A stretch of 64,000 nt of DNA from Saccharum officinarum (lineage: Eukaryota; Streptophyta; Magnoliopsida; Poales; Poaceae): contig CM036197.1 of the NCBI GenBank assembly GCA_020631735.1, positions 49,709,880 to 49,773,879 on the forward strand, given 5' to 3'. Below the pieces are notes generated by a model, which saw nothing but the letters and a program-made list of their open reading frames with translations, had not been told where the DNA came from and made no database searches. Below, in pieces: positions 35,894 through 46,629 of this stretch (the stretch's first letter is position 1; the number at the start of each line of letters is the position of its first letter). Made by a program: the position numbers and the translations under genes.

Positions 35894-36416
35894 TAGCGTT
35901 GAAAACGGACAAAAAAAATTCCCGTTCCGACCCGTTCCATTTTCCACTTTTGTCCGTTCGTTTTCGTATTTGCGGGGTCCCGTTTTCGTATTTACGAAAA
36001 TGGGTGAGGGGTTTTTCCGTACGTTTCCGTGGGATCCCATTTTCACCCAAAATTGACCTGTATTTATTCCGTTTTTGTCCCGTTTTAAATCTATATGAGA
36101 TGTGTAGAAATTAATATGTTCATAAACATATTAATCACTAATTATGCATGTTAACACATGGCATGCTAGTGAATACTAGACCAATAACTTTGTATGTGTA
36201 TATTAATTTGTGACTTTACTCATGTATATTCATGAATATTTAATCATATTATTCTAACTTAATTTTTCGGCTCTCCATCCTTATTTGTTCGTTTCCATGC
36301 ATCCGCATATCCCGAATCCGTTTCCAAAACCGCATTTTCCGAACCCGATCCCATTTCCGCCAAAAAATATAGAAACGGAAGTAGAAATAGGGTTTCTCCG
36401 TCCGTTTTCATCGCTA
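35894..36416. mobile_element. Ac/Ds-like non-autonomous hAT element, 523 bp
   Basis: Ends are TAGCGTTGAAAACGGA and, read inward from the right, TAGCGATGAAAACGGA, close to the Ac/Ds terminus TAGGGATGAAA. The flanks are a perfect 8-bp duplication GTCTCGGT (35886-35893 and 36417-36424). The subterminal regions are rich in 'ccgttt/aaacgg' motifs, as in Ac/Ds, where transposase binds such sites. There is no transposase gene. Removing it restores the CACTA subterminal motif 'tctcggttggtgg'. Confidence 0.92.
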
Positions 36417-36424
36417 GTCTCGGT

Positions 36425-36694
36425 TGGTGGTTCAAAACCGAACTACAGGTGGGCTTCTAATCCCGGTTGGAGCCACCAACCGGTATTAAAGGTTTAGCCA
36501 CGGTTGGTGGCTCCAACCGGGACTGAGGGGTGACCTTTAGTCTCGGTTTTAGCCACTAACCGGGACTAAAGGTCCCCTCCTGCTCCCCTTCTGTAAAAAC
36601 TGCGCGCCTAGCCGTTGGGCAGGGGACTTTAATCCCGGTCCCAAAAATGACCGGGACTAAAAGCCTTGAACTGAAAGTCTGTTCTCTGCCAGTG
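36425..36694. repeat. CACTA-1 subterminal repeats and terminus
   Basis: Repeated 'cggttggtggctccaaccggg' and 'accgggactaaagg' motifs form short hairpins up to the terminal 'gaaagtctgttctctgccagtg'. These are typical grass CACTA ends. Confidence 0.85.
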
Positions 36695-36738
36695 ATACAT
36701 ACGTATGCACACAAGTTGAAGTTTGATTATTATTTTAA

Positions 36739-37397
36739 CTAGCAAATATGCCCGTGTGTTGCTAAAGGAGAAGGGTCGTGTGGTTGGAAACCGCGTGATC
36801 CTTCTTCCTCCTTGCTGGCGCCACTACCACCACTGCTCTCACTTGCGCACAATGTCTCATGCACCCCTTGGCTGCCGCCCCCTCCATTGGGCTTCTTGCA
36901 CCCACGGCCTGCAGTTCACACAGGATCACTGCCCCCACCAACCTCCCATGCCGCCCTACCCTAACCACAGGGCTCCTGTCGTCTACTCCGGCACGACAAC
37001 CCCGCCGCCAGCCCTGCGCAAACTGCCATTTCCCACCGCCCCGGCGAGTGGTGCTAACGTCGTCTCGGCCACCATCATCGCCATGTTGCGACCACCAACC
37101 CAAACCCTCTTGTACACCTGTCTGTCAGTGAATTCTCTCCTGGAATCGTGACCCTCGGCGCTAGGTGGCTCTTCTTCCTCTCGTCGGGGCGCGAATGCAC
37201 GACCCATCACGTACCTGAGTTTGCGCTAGGAAAAATAAAAATACAAAAACCACGAAAAACATATCGAACTATAATCAGAAAAGAAAATAATAAAACCTAA
37301 AAATATGTCGATAAAGTATTCACCTACTCCGGTATCATGTAGATTTTGCACGTCTCACCGGTACAACGTAGACTGTTGATAGATTTTGTTTATTTTA
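36739..37397 (-). mobile_element. Helitron-like unit a
   Basis: At 36738-36760 the plus strand reads ACTAGCAAATATGCCCGTGTG. On the minus strand this is '..cacacgggcatatttgCTAG' followed by T, a form of the grass Helitron 3' end. The next such end is at 37398. No clear 5' end is seen for this unit. The inside (36770-37200) is GC-rich with overlapping chance frames; no gene is named. Confidence 0.5.
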
Positions 37398-38400
37398 CTA
37401 GCATTTATGCCCGTGCGTTGCTAAATGCGAGTTGTGGTTACTTGTATGAGCACGGATCATGAGTTCGGACTCTCACACGGGACATGGAGGGTGTGAGCGC
37501 ATTTTTGAAAGTAAAAAAATAGGTGACTCATAATATATTTATTATTCATTATTTTTGTTTATAAGAAAAAGTGGGAGATAAAAAAGATAAGAAATGCAAG
37601 TTATGCTTACTTGTGTGACCACGACCTGCTTATAAGAAAAAGTGGGAGATAAAAAATATAAGAAATACGAGTTATGCTTCCTTGTATGAGCATGGACCAT
37701 AAGTCCGCACTCACATACGGCACACGGTGGGCGTGAGCGTATTTTGAAAAGTTAAAAAATAGGAGACTCATAATATATTTTATTATTTATTGTATTTGTT
37801 TATTATAAGAAAAAAAGGAGATAAAAAGAGAAGAAGAAGTCACGTAATGGTGGGAAGAGGAAACAGAAAAATAAAAAGAAACGGGAAAGGAGTGGAAACA
37901 ACGGACGGGTCACGGAGAAAAACATGGACACAGTTTTCCGTATTTGATGGCGAGTCCGAGCCCCTTCAGGATTAGGTTGGACGAAAATTTAGGGTGGCAA
38001 GAACCTGTTTATAAGAAAAAGTGTGAGATAAAAAAGATAAGAAATACGAGTTATGCTTCCTTGTATGAGCACGGACCATAAGTTTGGACTCACGGAGGGC
38101 GTGAGCACATTTTGAAAAGTTAATAAAATAGGAGACTCATAATATATTTTATTATTTATTGTATTTGTTTATTATAAGAAAAAATGGGAGATAAAAAAGA
38201 GAGGAAGAAGTCACGTAATGGTGGGAAGAGGAAACAGGAAAAAAAAGAAACGGGAAAGGGATGGAAACAACTGGACGGGTCACGGGGAAAAAACACGGAC
38301 ACAGTTTTTCCGTATTTGATGGCGAGTCTGAGCCAAGATTAGATTGGACGAAAATTTAGGGTGGCAAGAAATTTTACCTCTTTAGCATTAGGTAGGTATA
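37398..38400 (-). mobile_element. Helitron-like unit b with internal tandem duplication
   Basis: The minus-strand 3' end is '..cgcacgggcataaatgCTAG'+T at 37401-37397, with a 7-bp hairpin GCATTTA/TAAATGC. The other side shows the family's 5' signature, on the plus strand 'ttttacctctttagcattagg', though the terminal TC is degenerate. Confidence 0.55.
37560..38380. repeat. 2.2-copy tandem repeat, period about 379 bp
   Basis: 'tataagaaaaagtg(g/t)gagat' starts at 37560, 37631 and 38010. The units from 37631 and 38010 match along their full length, including 'cttccttgtatgagca', 'gtcacgtaatggtgggaag' and 'cgtatttgatggcgagtc'. The first copy is only about 71 bp. Small indels and substitutions separate the copies. 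Confidence 0.85.
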
Positions 38401-38520
38401 GGTATATATATAAATATAAAGTAGGACAGAAATTTTGCCTATTTAGAATTGGAAAGCATAAACATATTATGTGGGAACGAAGAATTCCTATTTAGATTAG
38501 GATTCATGTATGAACACGGG

Positions 38521-38623
<103 letters not shown>

Positions 38624-38738
38624 CCTAGATAGAAAAAAAAACTCTCCATTGTCCGTTAGTTAAAGGAAGACAGACTAAATAAATGGATAGACAAAAAAAA
38701 AGAGCCTGAAATTTTGTCTCTTTATTATTAGGGATAGA

Positions 38739-39884
38739 CTAGCAAACGTGCTCGTGCGTTGCAACGAGAACCCAATACATATAGAATGCTAATTAAATAC
38801 GAAGAGCGCAACACATATGTCTTGAAGTCAGACTTTGTATTAATATTGCTAGACACAAGTTGTTCTAACTTGTATGAATACGAGTCATGAGTCCATGTCA
38901 CATGTAAAACATGAAAGTCGTGATCTAGTATGTTTGTATTGATCATCATTAGACGTGTGTTGTTCTAACTCATATAATCATAAGTTATAAGTCTATGTCA
39001 CATGCGAGATATGGAAGATGTGAGTGCAGTTTATAGTAAGTAAAATAGCGGGATGAAACAAACTCTCTTCTGTTCGAGTTGTTAGGTGGAGGTGGACGAA
39101 AAAAAATAGTAATGAAATTTTTGCTCTTCAATATTATAAGCACATAATTTTCTTTTTAGCTGCCGTGGGAACCGTAACCGTCATCTCAATCGGCAGCCGC
39201 GCAGGCGTCTCGGTTATCGCTTTGACCCCGAAATAGTTGTGCACGTACCATCAGCAAGCTGTGAGGCACAACCGCACAAGACGACGTTGTCGATGCAAAA
39301 CATGCAGCGCAACCCAAACCGTTGGTGACACACGCAACTTGAAGATTATATGCACGCCCGACGTTGCATGCAAGGCAACCCAAAATCATATCGTTATTGA
39401 CACACGAACGTGAACATGCATCCATGCACGCCGGCCGGGCTATGCCTCTACCGCGCGCCGGACCAGCCACCGGCCGGCGTCTGAGAGGCGTCGTCAATCA
39501 CTGTACGTAGTTGGCTGGTTGGTGGTTCGTGCATGCATGCACTTACGATACCACGACGGGTATGATAGTTAATTTCATCGAGGATTCACACCACGCCTGT
39601 CGGTACGCGATATATATGGTATTATATTTGTCTCACATGTATTTGGCTCAGCCGTACTCAAGTAGGATTGTCGAACGTGTATTTGTACAAGATTATTTTG
39701 GCAGTAGAGTTGTTTAAGTAGCTAGGATGCAAATTGAAATTGAATACAACACCGTCTCGGGAACGCTACGACACGTGAACGAGCTGCGAGGCTGTCATGC
39801 GGAGGAGCGAGTGGAGTTGCGGTTGGATTAGGCCAGACAAAAAACTGGCACAAAAAAGGGTGAAAATTTGTCTCTTTAGTATTA
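38739..39884 (-). mobile_element. Helitron-like unit c
   Basis: The plus strand at 38701-38760 reads 'ctctttattattagggataga' directly followed by CTAGCAAACGTGCTCGTGCG. On the minus strand this is a Helitron 3' CTAG joined to the 5' TCTATCCCTAATAATAAAG of the next unit with no base between them. Further 5'-type signatures appear at about 39110-39145 and 39862-39882, so the unit may be composite. 39150-39520 is GC-rich without a recognised gene. Confidence 0.5.
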
Positions 39885-40389
39885 CTAGTAAATATGCTCG
39901 TACGTTGCTATGGGAGAAAAAAACTATCAAATACATTGCATTAGGAAAAAAAATTATCAAACATTTATGAAAACAACGATAGGAATGCTACCATATGCAG
40001 TTATATTTTACCTTTTGTAATAAAGAGATTAGTTAATTAGATGTTTTTAAAACCATTAGTTAATTAGACTTGATGTGCTTGGTAACATGCCATTTTATCA
40101 GTTTATTAGTCAGACTTTACATTACTTCAACTCAAAAACCAGAGTCAATTAGACATTGGACTTGAGGACAAACATAGAACACAGAATAATTTTCTATTAA
40201 CCATGCGGCAACGGAAGGGCAATAAATACATGAGATAGATTTTTAGAGGCTAGCACTAAAACTGAAGCTTTATCATAACACATGACTATTCAAAGAATGC
40301 ATCAGTCCATAATTGTTTAGGATGATTACTGCTCTCACATTTCAACTGCCAAAAAGGGAAAAATTCACATATTTCTGGTACTGTTTACT

Positions 40390-41131
40390 CATGATGTTGA
40401 GGTGCATTATCAGTCTGCTGTCCCATTGCCTGAATGATAGCAACTAAACCATCCAAAGCAAGCACATTTAAAGCTGACAAAGAACTATCCACAGGAAATG
40501 CGCTCATAGACAAAAGCTTAGCTAACTCTCCAAAAATATTTGAGCTCTAAATCACAGTTCATAAGTGAATACATCGCAGCCATAAACTTTTTCTGCCAGC
40601 AAATAAAATCAATTCTAGCCTCAACGACAACTTCTTGCTGCTGATAACTTGCTCCACTCTGTGCTAATCTTGGATAACATATGAGAAGAAAGCCTCTATT
40701 TGCAGCTTATGTTCATGGCACCGATGGTAAAAGAGAGTTAAAAGAATGCTGCACACCGTTGACAGGACCAGGGAGATTATTAACAAGCCAAAATGCATTA
40801 GATTGCGGAACAATTCATCATGTACAAATGCTAAAAGTTTTTGATGTCTGTGTATTGACGAAGCCAACAACTCAATAGCCGAATTTATCAACCCCAGATC
40901 AAAAGGCGGCACATCCTCATCGAAGTCTTCTGCTATGTTCAAGAGGGAGCACAAGAATTGCAATATCTCTGCCATACAAGGAACCCCAAAGGGCTCCATG
41001 AAGTCTTTTTCTCGCACAACACCAGAACCATCTCCCACCTCACGGCCAGAGCTATTCAAACATACACAATCACTCTTCATGTTCTCTGTCTCCTCAGCAC
41101 TCAAACATTGGCTTTGCAACCAGCAACCTGC
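40390..41131 (-). pseudogene. captured GNOM-like ARF-GEF fragment
   Basis: The minus strand begins after an acceptor 'tatgcag' at 41131 and reads CLSAEETENMKSDCVC, DFMEPFGVPCMAEILQFLCS, LLNIAEDFDEDVPPFDLGLI, NSAIELLASSIHRH and LSTVCSILLTLFYHR. After a frameshift near 40664 it continues with GASYQQQEV, then LNVLALDG-type sequence LDGLVAIIQAMGQQTDN, ending near 40390. This matches the region between the N-terminal dimerisation domain and the Sec7 domain of GNOM-type ARF-GEFs, which recruit ARF GTPases for endosomal recycling and PIN trafficking. The Sec7 catalytic domain and both ends of the protein are absent. The frame is broken at least once, so this is a fragment, not a gene. Confidence 0.85.
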
Positions 41132-41611
41132 ATAACAAATGTTGTCAATAAATTAATAAATTTCATTTCGTATAGGAAGACATGAGCCTTCCAAGTTCCT
41201 ACTAACAAATGCTTGGTTCCAAGCTAACAACTAACAAGAGCTGTTCTTAGTGTCAGACTGTCAGTATTTGCAAGGTGGTCATATTGCTCAAATGACAACA
41301 ATTAGTTCAATAAGAGATTCGATATACACATACGTTTCCCCTTGTTTTTAGTCTATATATCCTGTAACTTTTGTACATAAGTAGTGTCTGTACAGCTTGT
41401 AGGCACAGGATGCAACAACTGCTAAGCTCAGAGCAGCACAATTGATTGTTAATGTCTTACAAAATAAAAATAATAAACACTCTTCACTGAAACCCAATTT
41501 TCACAATGGGGCACAAGGAAAAGTTACAGACTACCAAATCTGGTCCTAAAATGTAGATAGTAAGGTACTGAGCCAAGAATGTACAGATCATAATTGCATC
41601 ATATATACTTA

Positions 41612-42928
41612 TGTAATTTGATGAGATAGTGAATCCCCAGTCCAGTATTCCATGAATTTCAGCACAAAGAGCCTGCAAGATGAACTGAATAGTTAAAGTA
41701 AAATTTATCAGTCAACATAAATAAACCACAAGATGACTTGGAAATATGTGTTTTTTAATATATTCTTTTAGTTGTTCTTTGAGCTTCCATTCAGTAACAT
41801 GAAAATCTTTCCAATTATGGTTATTCAAATTTTGTTGACTTTCAAGAATGTCCAAATGATATTGTATTCCCTGTAGCTGTATAAATAATCAGATGTTTAG
41901 AAATCATCGTAAACAAAATGGATGGATTAATTTATTACAAATTTTATAGAGTTATTAAAGCTATAGAAACAAACCATAATAGTTAGGTCAGCGCGGTTGA
42001 ATTCCCAACACAATGAATTGAGTACTTGTATCTCAGACTTTCTTGCATTCAAAACAGCTAAATACCAATGGGTGTCTTTGATATTTATTGGCAGAAAAAT
42101 CTAAAATCAAGTCAATGGATTAGCTGCACACGTATATAAAATAAGGAACTAAGAATATACTAAACCTAGTAATAATTGACAATGCAGATAAATGTTACCA
42201 TTTCATGCTCAAGATAGTTTCTGACAATCTCTGTAATAAAACTACCATCTTCATGTACACCCATGTTGCCATCCCTTTTTAAATAATCGAGTAATAAAGG
42301 GGTTTTCAAAATATACTTTAGCATCATCCATATTATGCAGATGTACTTGCTCCTTTATACGCACTGATCACCTACAAATATTTTAATAGAATACATTAAA
42401 TCAATTTTGATACTGAGAAATAAATTGCCTAATCATTAGGTGTACTTACATCATCATCTAACCATTTGCTTTGGTCTAGGAGGCACAACAATTGATGTTG
42501 TTTCACAGATATTTCATCCATCTTCACCGGTAGATCGTCTTTCGAAGATGTTTCTATTATTATTTGGGCACATAAGTCCATATTGGTCAATGTATAATTT
42601 GCATATAATTCAATATGGATTAGCTTTATATCCTCAGTACTATAATCAAAAGATTACATACCAAAGAACAGATATAAATGAAAAAACCTCGTGGTTGGAT
42701 CAACAATAATAAGTTCACCTGAATGTTTTTCATGACTTATCTGCTTATCTTTGAATTCACAAACTGAAGATAATGTCTCTCTGGTTGGCGATGCAGTTGA
42801 AGGCATTGGATGAACATTTTTCATTTTTATCCGATTCCAACAGATCAAATTCAGTATATTTTGCTTTCTTTAAAGGTCGAACATAAAAATTCTCAGTAGT
42901 GCTTGATCCAACGTTATTATCCATTTAT
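41612..42928 (-). pseudogene. captured Ulp1-like protease gene fragment
   Basis: Exon-like blocks lie in order on the minus strand. 42928-42730 opens MDNNVGSSTTENFYVRPLKK and frameshifts near 42830. A block ending at 42199 before 'gtaac' reads KTPLLLDYLKRDGNMGVHED and IVRNYLEHEM. 42100-41975 reads FLPINIKDTHWYLAVLNARK, with the catalytic His, then EIQVLNSLCWEFNRADLT. 41876 to about 41760 reads YHLDILESQQNLNNHNWK. About 41672-41612 reads LFVLKFMEYWTGDSLS. The usual Asp of the triad (LDSL) is Asn here, and the Cys-Gly before LFVLKF is not recoverable at the exon border. Such genes occur in plant Ulp1-bearing transposons and as host SUMO proteases; this one is a dead copy. Confidence 0.75.
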
Positions 42929-43249
42929 TCTGTAAAAAACCATCGAAGTAACAAAGACGAAATAATCAAATAAATAGTTAAAAAGGGAGCATCAGCTACT
43001 TAAATATTGTACACAGGGTACAAACGCGGTAAACTAAGATCTACAATCAGGACACCAAAACTTATATTCTATAAAAAAAACCATCGAAGTAACAGAAACG
43101 AAATAATCAAATAAACAACAATTCGGGTTTGACGTGATTACATAACATACTACTATATACTATATATGTATGCACTGATATGGATCCAGTATGAGGAGGA
43201 TGTGGAAAGGAAGCTAACCTTGTCAAACGTGTGTCTGGCGAGAGCAAAA

Positions 43250-43990
43250 GATTTGGTTATTGCTCAGCTCGTCGAGATAAGAATTTGAAGTTGACGAAGA
43301 ACAGGTGCAGATCAGGTGCTCGGCGAGGCGCTTCTTTGGTCGGTGAGATCAGGTACTTGTGGTGCTTGTTGAGATTATCCCAAAGGCACAACATTATATG
43401 AGTCAAAAAACCAGATCGAATTTGAGTCGGACGTGGTGTTTGTAACTTACCATGGATTTGATTTCTCGATTTGATTAGAATCCAATTTCGATCCGATTCC
43501 AACTCCTTTGATCTGGACGCGCGTGTGGGCGCGCCGGCCGGCCTTGCGATGGCCAGGATGGCCGGGCGGGCGGCAACCTGCTACATCTAGGACGAGCGGC
43601 CAGGAGGCTGGGCGAACGGCAGCCTGCGACGTCCGAAACATGTCGTTGGGCGACCTTCTGTGGCGGCGCTCGACGGAGTTGTCCTGGTTGGCCGCCGGTA
43701 GGGCGCTAGGCGGAGCTGCCTTGGTCCGCCGCCGGTAGTGACGTCGGCGTTGCTGGATGGAAGCTTCGGTGGCGCGGGAGGGAATCGACGCGGCATCTGC
43801 GGCGTGGCATCAGCGTGCGTGAGGAGAGGCGATGCAGCATCGGCGGCATGCGTGAGGAGAGGCGACGCGGCTTCGGCGTGAGGAGAGAAGAGAAGACGAG
43901 ATGAGGAAAGTGTCGGTGGGCTGCGCAGCGAATGGGCCGGAGCAAGTAAGTGGAGCGAGACTGTTTGGCCGAATTGAATGGGCTGGACGA
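43250..43990 (-). other. GC-rich leader of Helitron unit d
   Basis: A CpG-rich block with repeated 'gcgtgaggagaggcgacg' lies upstream (minus strand) of the captured exons. It could be a captured promoter and 5' UTR. Open frames here are low complexity and I call no protein. Confidence 0.4.
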
Positions 43991-44034
43991 AAAAAAAGAG
44001 CCTGAAATTTTGCCTCTTTATTATTAGGTATAGA

Positions 44035-44334
44035 AAAGGTAAATATAGAAATATATTCCTATTTTTATCTTTTTCTATTTGGTTTAAAATTCCTATTCAT
44101 ATTAAGATATATTTGGATTATTAGTATTCGTACTTATCTAGGTTACCTTAAGAATACGTTTTGGAATCGGATTCCGTATCGCGCTAGACAAGAGCTATTG
44201 TAACTCGTATGAGTACGGGTTATATAAGTCTAGACGGAAGAAACTCTCGACGATAGGTAGTTAGGGAGAGGTAGACGGAAAAAATAGATGGACGAAAAAA
44301 ATGACTTGAAATTTTACCTCTTATTAGGTATAGA
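44035..44334 (-). mobile_element. 5' end of a further Helitron-like unit (e)
   Basis: The plus strand at 44308-44335 reads 'gaaattttacctcttattagg' and then 'tataga'+T. On the minus strand this is A, then TCTATACCTAATAAG, a canonical Helitron 5' end (TC preceded by A). Internal similarity to units b and c is seen in 'ggacgaaaaaa' and 'gagtacgggttatataagtc'. Its 3' end may be any of the CTAG ends to the left. Confidence 0.5.
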
Positions 44335-44686
44335 TTAACTTGCATGCTTCAGATCGTACGCCTCTAGTTATTGGTTGGTTGACCCTGGACCTGGAATCAT
44401 ATGGTGGCATGTCGCCACGTGACGACGCACAGTGACGCTCCGTGTGAGACAGACGGACCACCACCTTGGTTAGGATCTTCAGGTGTGGCCGCGTGCGTTG
44501 TCAGGGAGACGTGGAGCCGCTCGCTGTCGCCTGTCACGCGGCGGACAGTCGGTCGCTGGCTTGGCAAGTCGAGCACTACGTACCATCTTCATCATGCATG
44601 CACACACTGACACACGGCTCCAACTCATAACAACGTCGTACTCGTACATCCAACCTATTACTATTAACCGATCGATGGTTGAACAT
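44335..44686. other. intergenic, no feature seen
   Basis: Mixed-composition sequence; two overlapping frames of about 90 codons show no protein signature. Confidence 0.6.
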
Positions 44687-44915
44687 GTCTGTTTGGTTTG
44701 GGTGTTAAAGTTTAATAAACATCGTAGAATTTTTGTTTTATTTGACAAAAAGTTTTCAATTTTGGACTAATTAGGCTTAATAGATTCGTCTCGTAAATTA
44801 CTTCTAATGTGTGTCGACATGCATGCAATTAGTCTACATTTAGTACTCCATGTATTTGCCATAACATTGATGTAATGAGAGTTAAACTTTAACACGTTGT
44901 AACCAAACGGGACCT
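44687..44915. mobile_element. hAT-type MITE copy C
   Basis: Ends are 'tgtctgtttggttt' and, inward from the right, 'aggtcccgtttggtt'. The body ('aatagattcgtctcgtaaatt', 'gttaaactttaac') is shared with 46401-46629. It is a common short non-autonomous repeat of grasses. Confidence 0.7.
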
Positions 44916-44979
44916 AATAAGCCTGCATTTGTCTGCAATGCAATAATTTGGATCATACACATTCATACACACTCAGGTA

Positions 44980-45220
44980 CTCCCTCCGTCCCATAAATAA
45001 GTGTACGTTTTTGACTTCTACATTTTATGTTTGATCATTCGTCTTATTTAATTTTTTTATACAAATAATAAAAGAAATAAATCATTATGAAAATATCTCG
45101 AATGATTGAATAAGTCATAACAAAATAAATAATATTTATTAAAAATTTTTAAATAAGACGAACGGTCAAACAAGAAGTGTAGAAGTCAAAAATATGCACT
45201 TATTTGTGGGACGGAGGGAG
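44980..45220. mobile_element. Stowaway MITE (Tc1/mariner), 241 bp, intact
   Basis: Inverted ends are CTCCCTCCGTCCCATAAATA and CTCCCTCCGTCCCACAAATA, flanked by TA on both sides (44978-44979 and 45221-45222). The body folds back on itself through 'cgtcttattta/taaataagacg'. Confidence 0.95.
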
Positions 45221-45391
45221 TACTACGTAGGAGTAGTCGTTATCTCTTCTGGCATGCGATTCCGATAATATCGATCGATTCATCAGTTTCGGCAGCAATG
45301 AGAATCGAATTGAAGAAGCAGATTTAAAGTCGTCTCTGGGCTGGCAGTGGCATGCTGGGGGTGGGGGCAGGCCAAATGAAATTTCTGCCTT

Positions 45392-45634
45392 GGCCTTGTT
45401 CACTTCCCATACCAACTCAAAATATTTTCTCTTCCACCCATCACATCAAATCTTTCGACGCATGCATGGAGCATTAAATGTAGATAAAAAATATAACTAA
45501 TTGTATAGTTTGTCTGTAAATGTCGGGACGAATCTTTTAAGCCTAGTTAGTCCATGATTGAACAAATTTTACCAAATAACAATGAAAGATGCTACAGTAA
45601 CTTTTCACCCACTTTTCGCGAGGTGAACACACCC
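45392..45634. mobile_element. MITE copy A ('ggccttgttcac' family)
   Basis: It starts GGCCTTGTTCACTTCCC and ends GTGAACACACC. The body ('aatcttttaagcctagttag', 'gctacagtaacttttcac') is shared with 45772-46012. It is probably hAT-related. Confidence 0.75.
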
Positions 45635-45771
45635 CTTATGAGGTTCCATCATGCATGTGCAGAGTGCAGTGCAGGTGCAGACGAGAGGACGGACGACGAC
45701 TACGAGACGACCACGACTAGCCAAGCCTACCAGCCACCGACCGACCCAGCAGACGCGGAGCACCGCCCCTC
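45635..45771. other. 137-bp spacer between two copies of one MITE
   Basis: Unique sequence with no feature seen. Confidence 0.6.
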
Positions 45772-46012
45772 GGCCTTGATCACTTCCCATCCCAACCCAA
45801 AATATTTTCTCTTTCATCCATCACATCAAATTTTTCGACGCATGTATGAAGCATTAAATGTAGGTAAAAAAGATAACTAATTATATAGTTTGTCTGTAAA
45901 TGTCGGGATGAATCTTTTAAGCCTAGTTAGTCCATGATTGGACAAATTTTACCGAATAACAACGAAAGATTCTACAGTAACTTTTCACTTACTTTTCGCG
46001 TGTGAACACAGG
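45772..46012. mobile_element. MITE copy B ('ggccttgatcac' family), 241 bp
   Basis: A direct repeat of copy A with many scattered substitutions, in the same orientation and 137 bp downstream. It ends GTGAACACAGG. The divergence suggests two separate insertions or an old duplication. Confidence 0.75.
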
Positions 46013-46400
46013 TGTGGTCGAGACGTCGAGCCTGCACATCTTCACGAAAATCCAGCGAGTCGGAGCTCGCTGCGAGACGCGGAGTCGTGCTATAGACGTT
46101 GTGGACTTGTGGTCGCTGCTTGAGTCCACGCATCATGATTGTGCCACCTCGGGACATCAGTCTCGTCGTCGGTTTGCAAAGGACGCGTCGCAGAGTTCTT
46201 GCGATCGTGGTTATTAATGAAGAAATCCGCGTCTGAAACACTCGGATCTATGCGCAAAGGTCCGACGCGCCAACTGTCGAAATTATTGCTCCATCAATTC
46301 GGATCAGTATATCACTTATTTACTCCGTCAATACGGTTCATCGTATCACGCACGGGGAATTAGAAGTGTAGCACACGAGAAGGTAGCACACGAGACATAA
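46013..46400. other. intergenic, no feature seen
   Basis: Low-repeat sequence; short frames on both strands show no protein signature. Confidence 0.6.
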
Positions 46401-46629
46401 GGCCGTTTGAATTGGACGTTAAAGTTTAATAAACACTGTAGCAGTTTGGTCTTATTTGACAAAAAGTTTCTAATCTTGAACTAATTAGGCTTAATAGATT
46501 CGTTTCGTAAATTACTCCTAATCTGTGCCGACATGGATGCAATTAGTCTGTATTTAATACTCCATGCATTTAAGAGAACATTGATGTGATGAAAGTTAAA
46601 CTTTAACTCCTCCAAACCAAACGGGACCT
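46401..46629. mobile_element. hAT-type MITE copy D, 229 bp
   Basis: The same family and orientation as 44687-44915, with ends 'ggccgtttgaattgg' and 'ccaaaccaaacgggacct'. Confidence 0.7.

Larger units (their letters stand above)
35069..36694 (-). mobile_element. CACTA-1, 5' end segment
   Basis: On the minus strand the terminus reads CACTGGCAGAGAACAGAC from 36694, followed by subterminal repeats, an Ac/Ds-like insertion, a TATA-like 'tatatac' near 35865 and then the GRF gene. The three bases beyond the terminus are 'ata' (36695-36697). 35240-35700 is AT-rich with a repeated 'ccatgaaa..aggcaa(t/t)aaaggtgcatactag' block (about 35330 and 35505) and no gene. Confidence 0.8.
39885..44034 (-). mobile_element. 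Helitron-like unit d carrying fragments of two genes
   Basis: The 3' end (minus) is '..cgtacgagcatatttaCTAG' at 39888-39885 followed by T. The 5' end is TCTATACCTAATAATAAAG from 44034. The base after the 5' end is not the expected host T, so the outer border is not perfect. Inside, on the same strand, lie an Ulp1-like protease fragment and a GNOM-like fragment, behind a GC-rich leader at 43250-43990. Same-strand capture of several gene fragments is typical of plant Helitrons. No Rep/helicase gene is present. Confidence 0.6.

Noticed and set aside
37560..38380. CRISPR-like or satellite array
   Set aside because: The repeat has a 379-bp period and barely more than two copies, inside a plant transposon; it is a local duplication.
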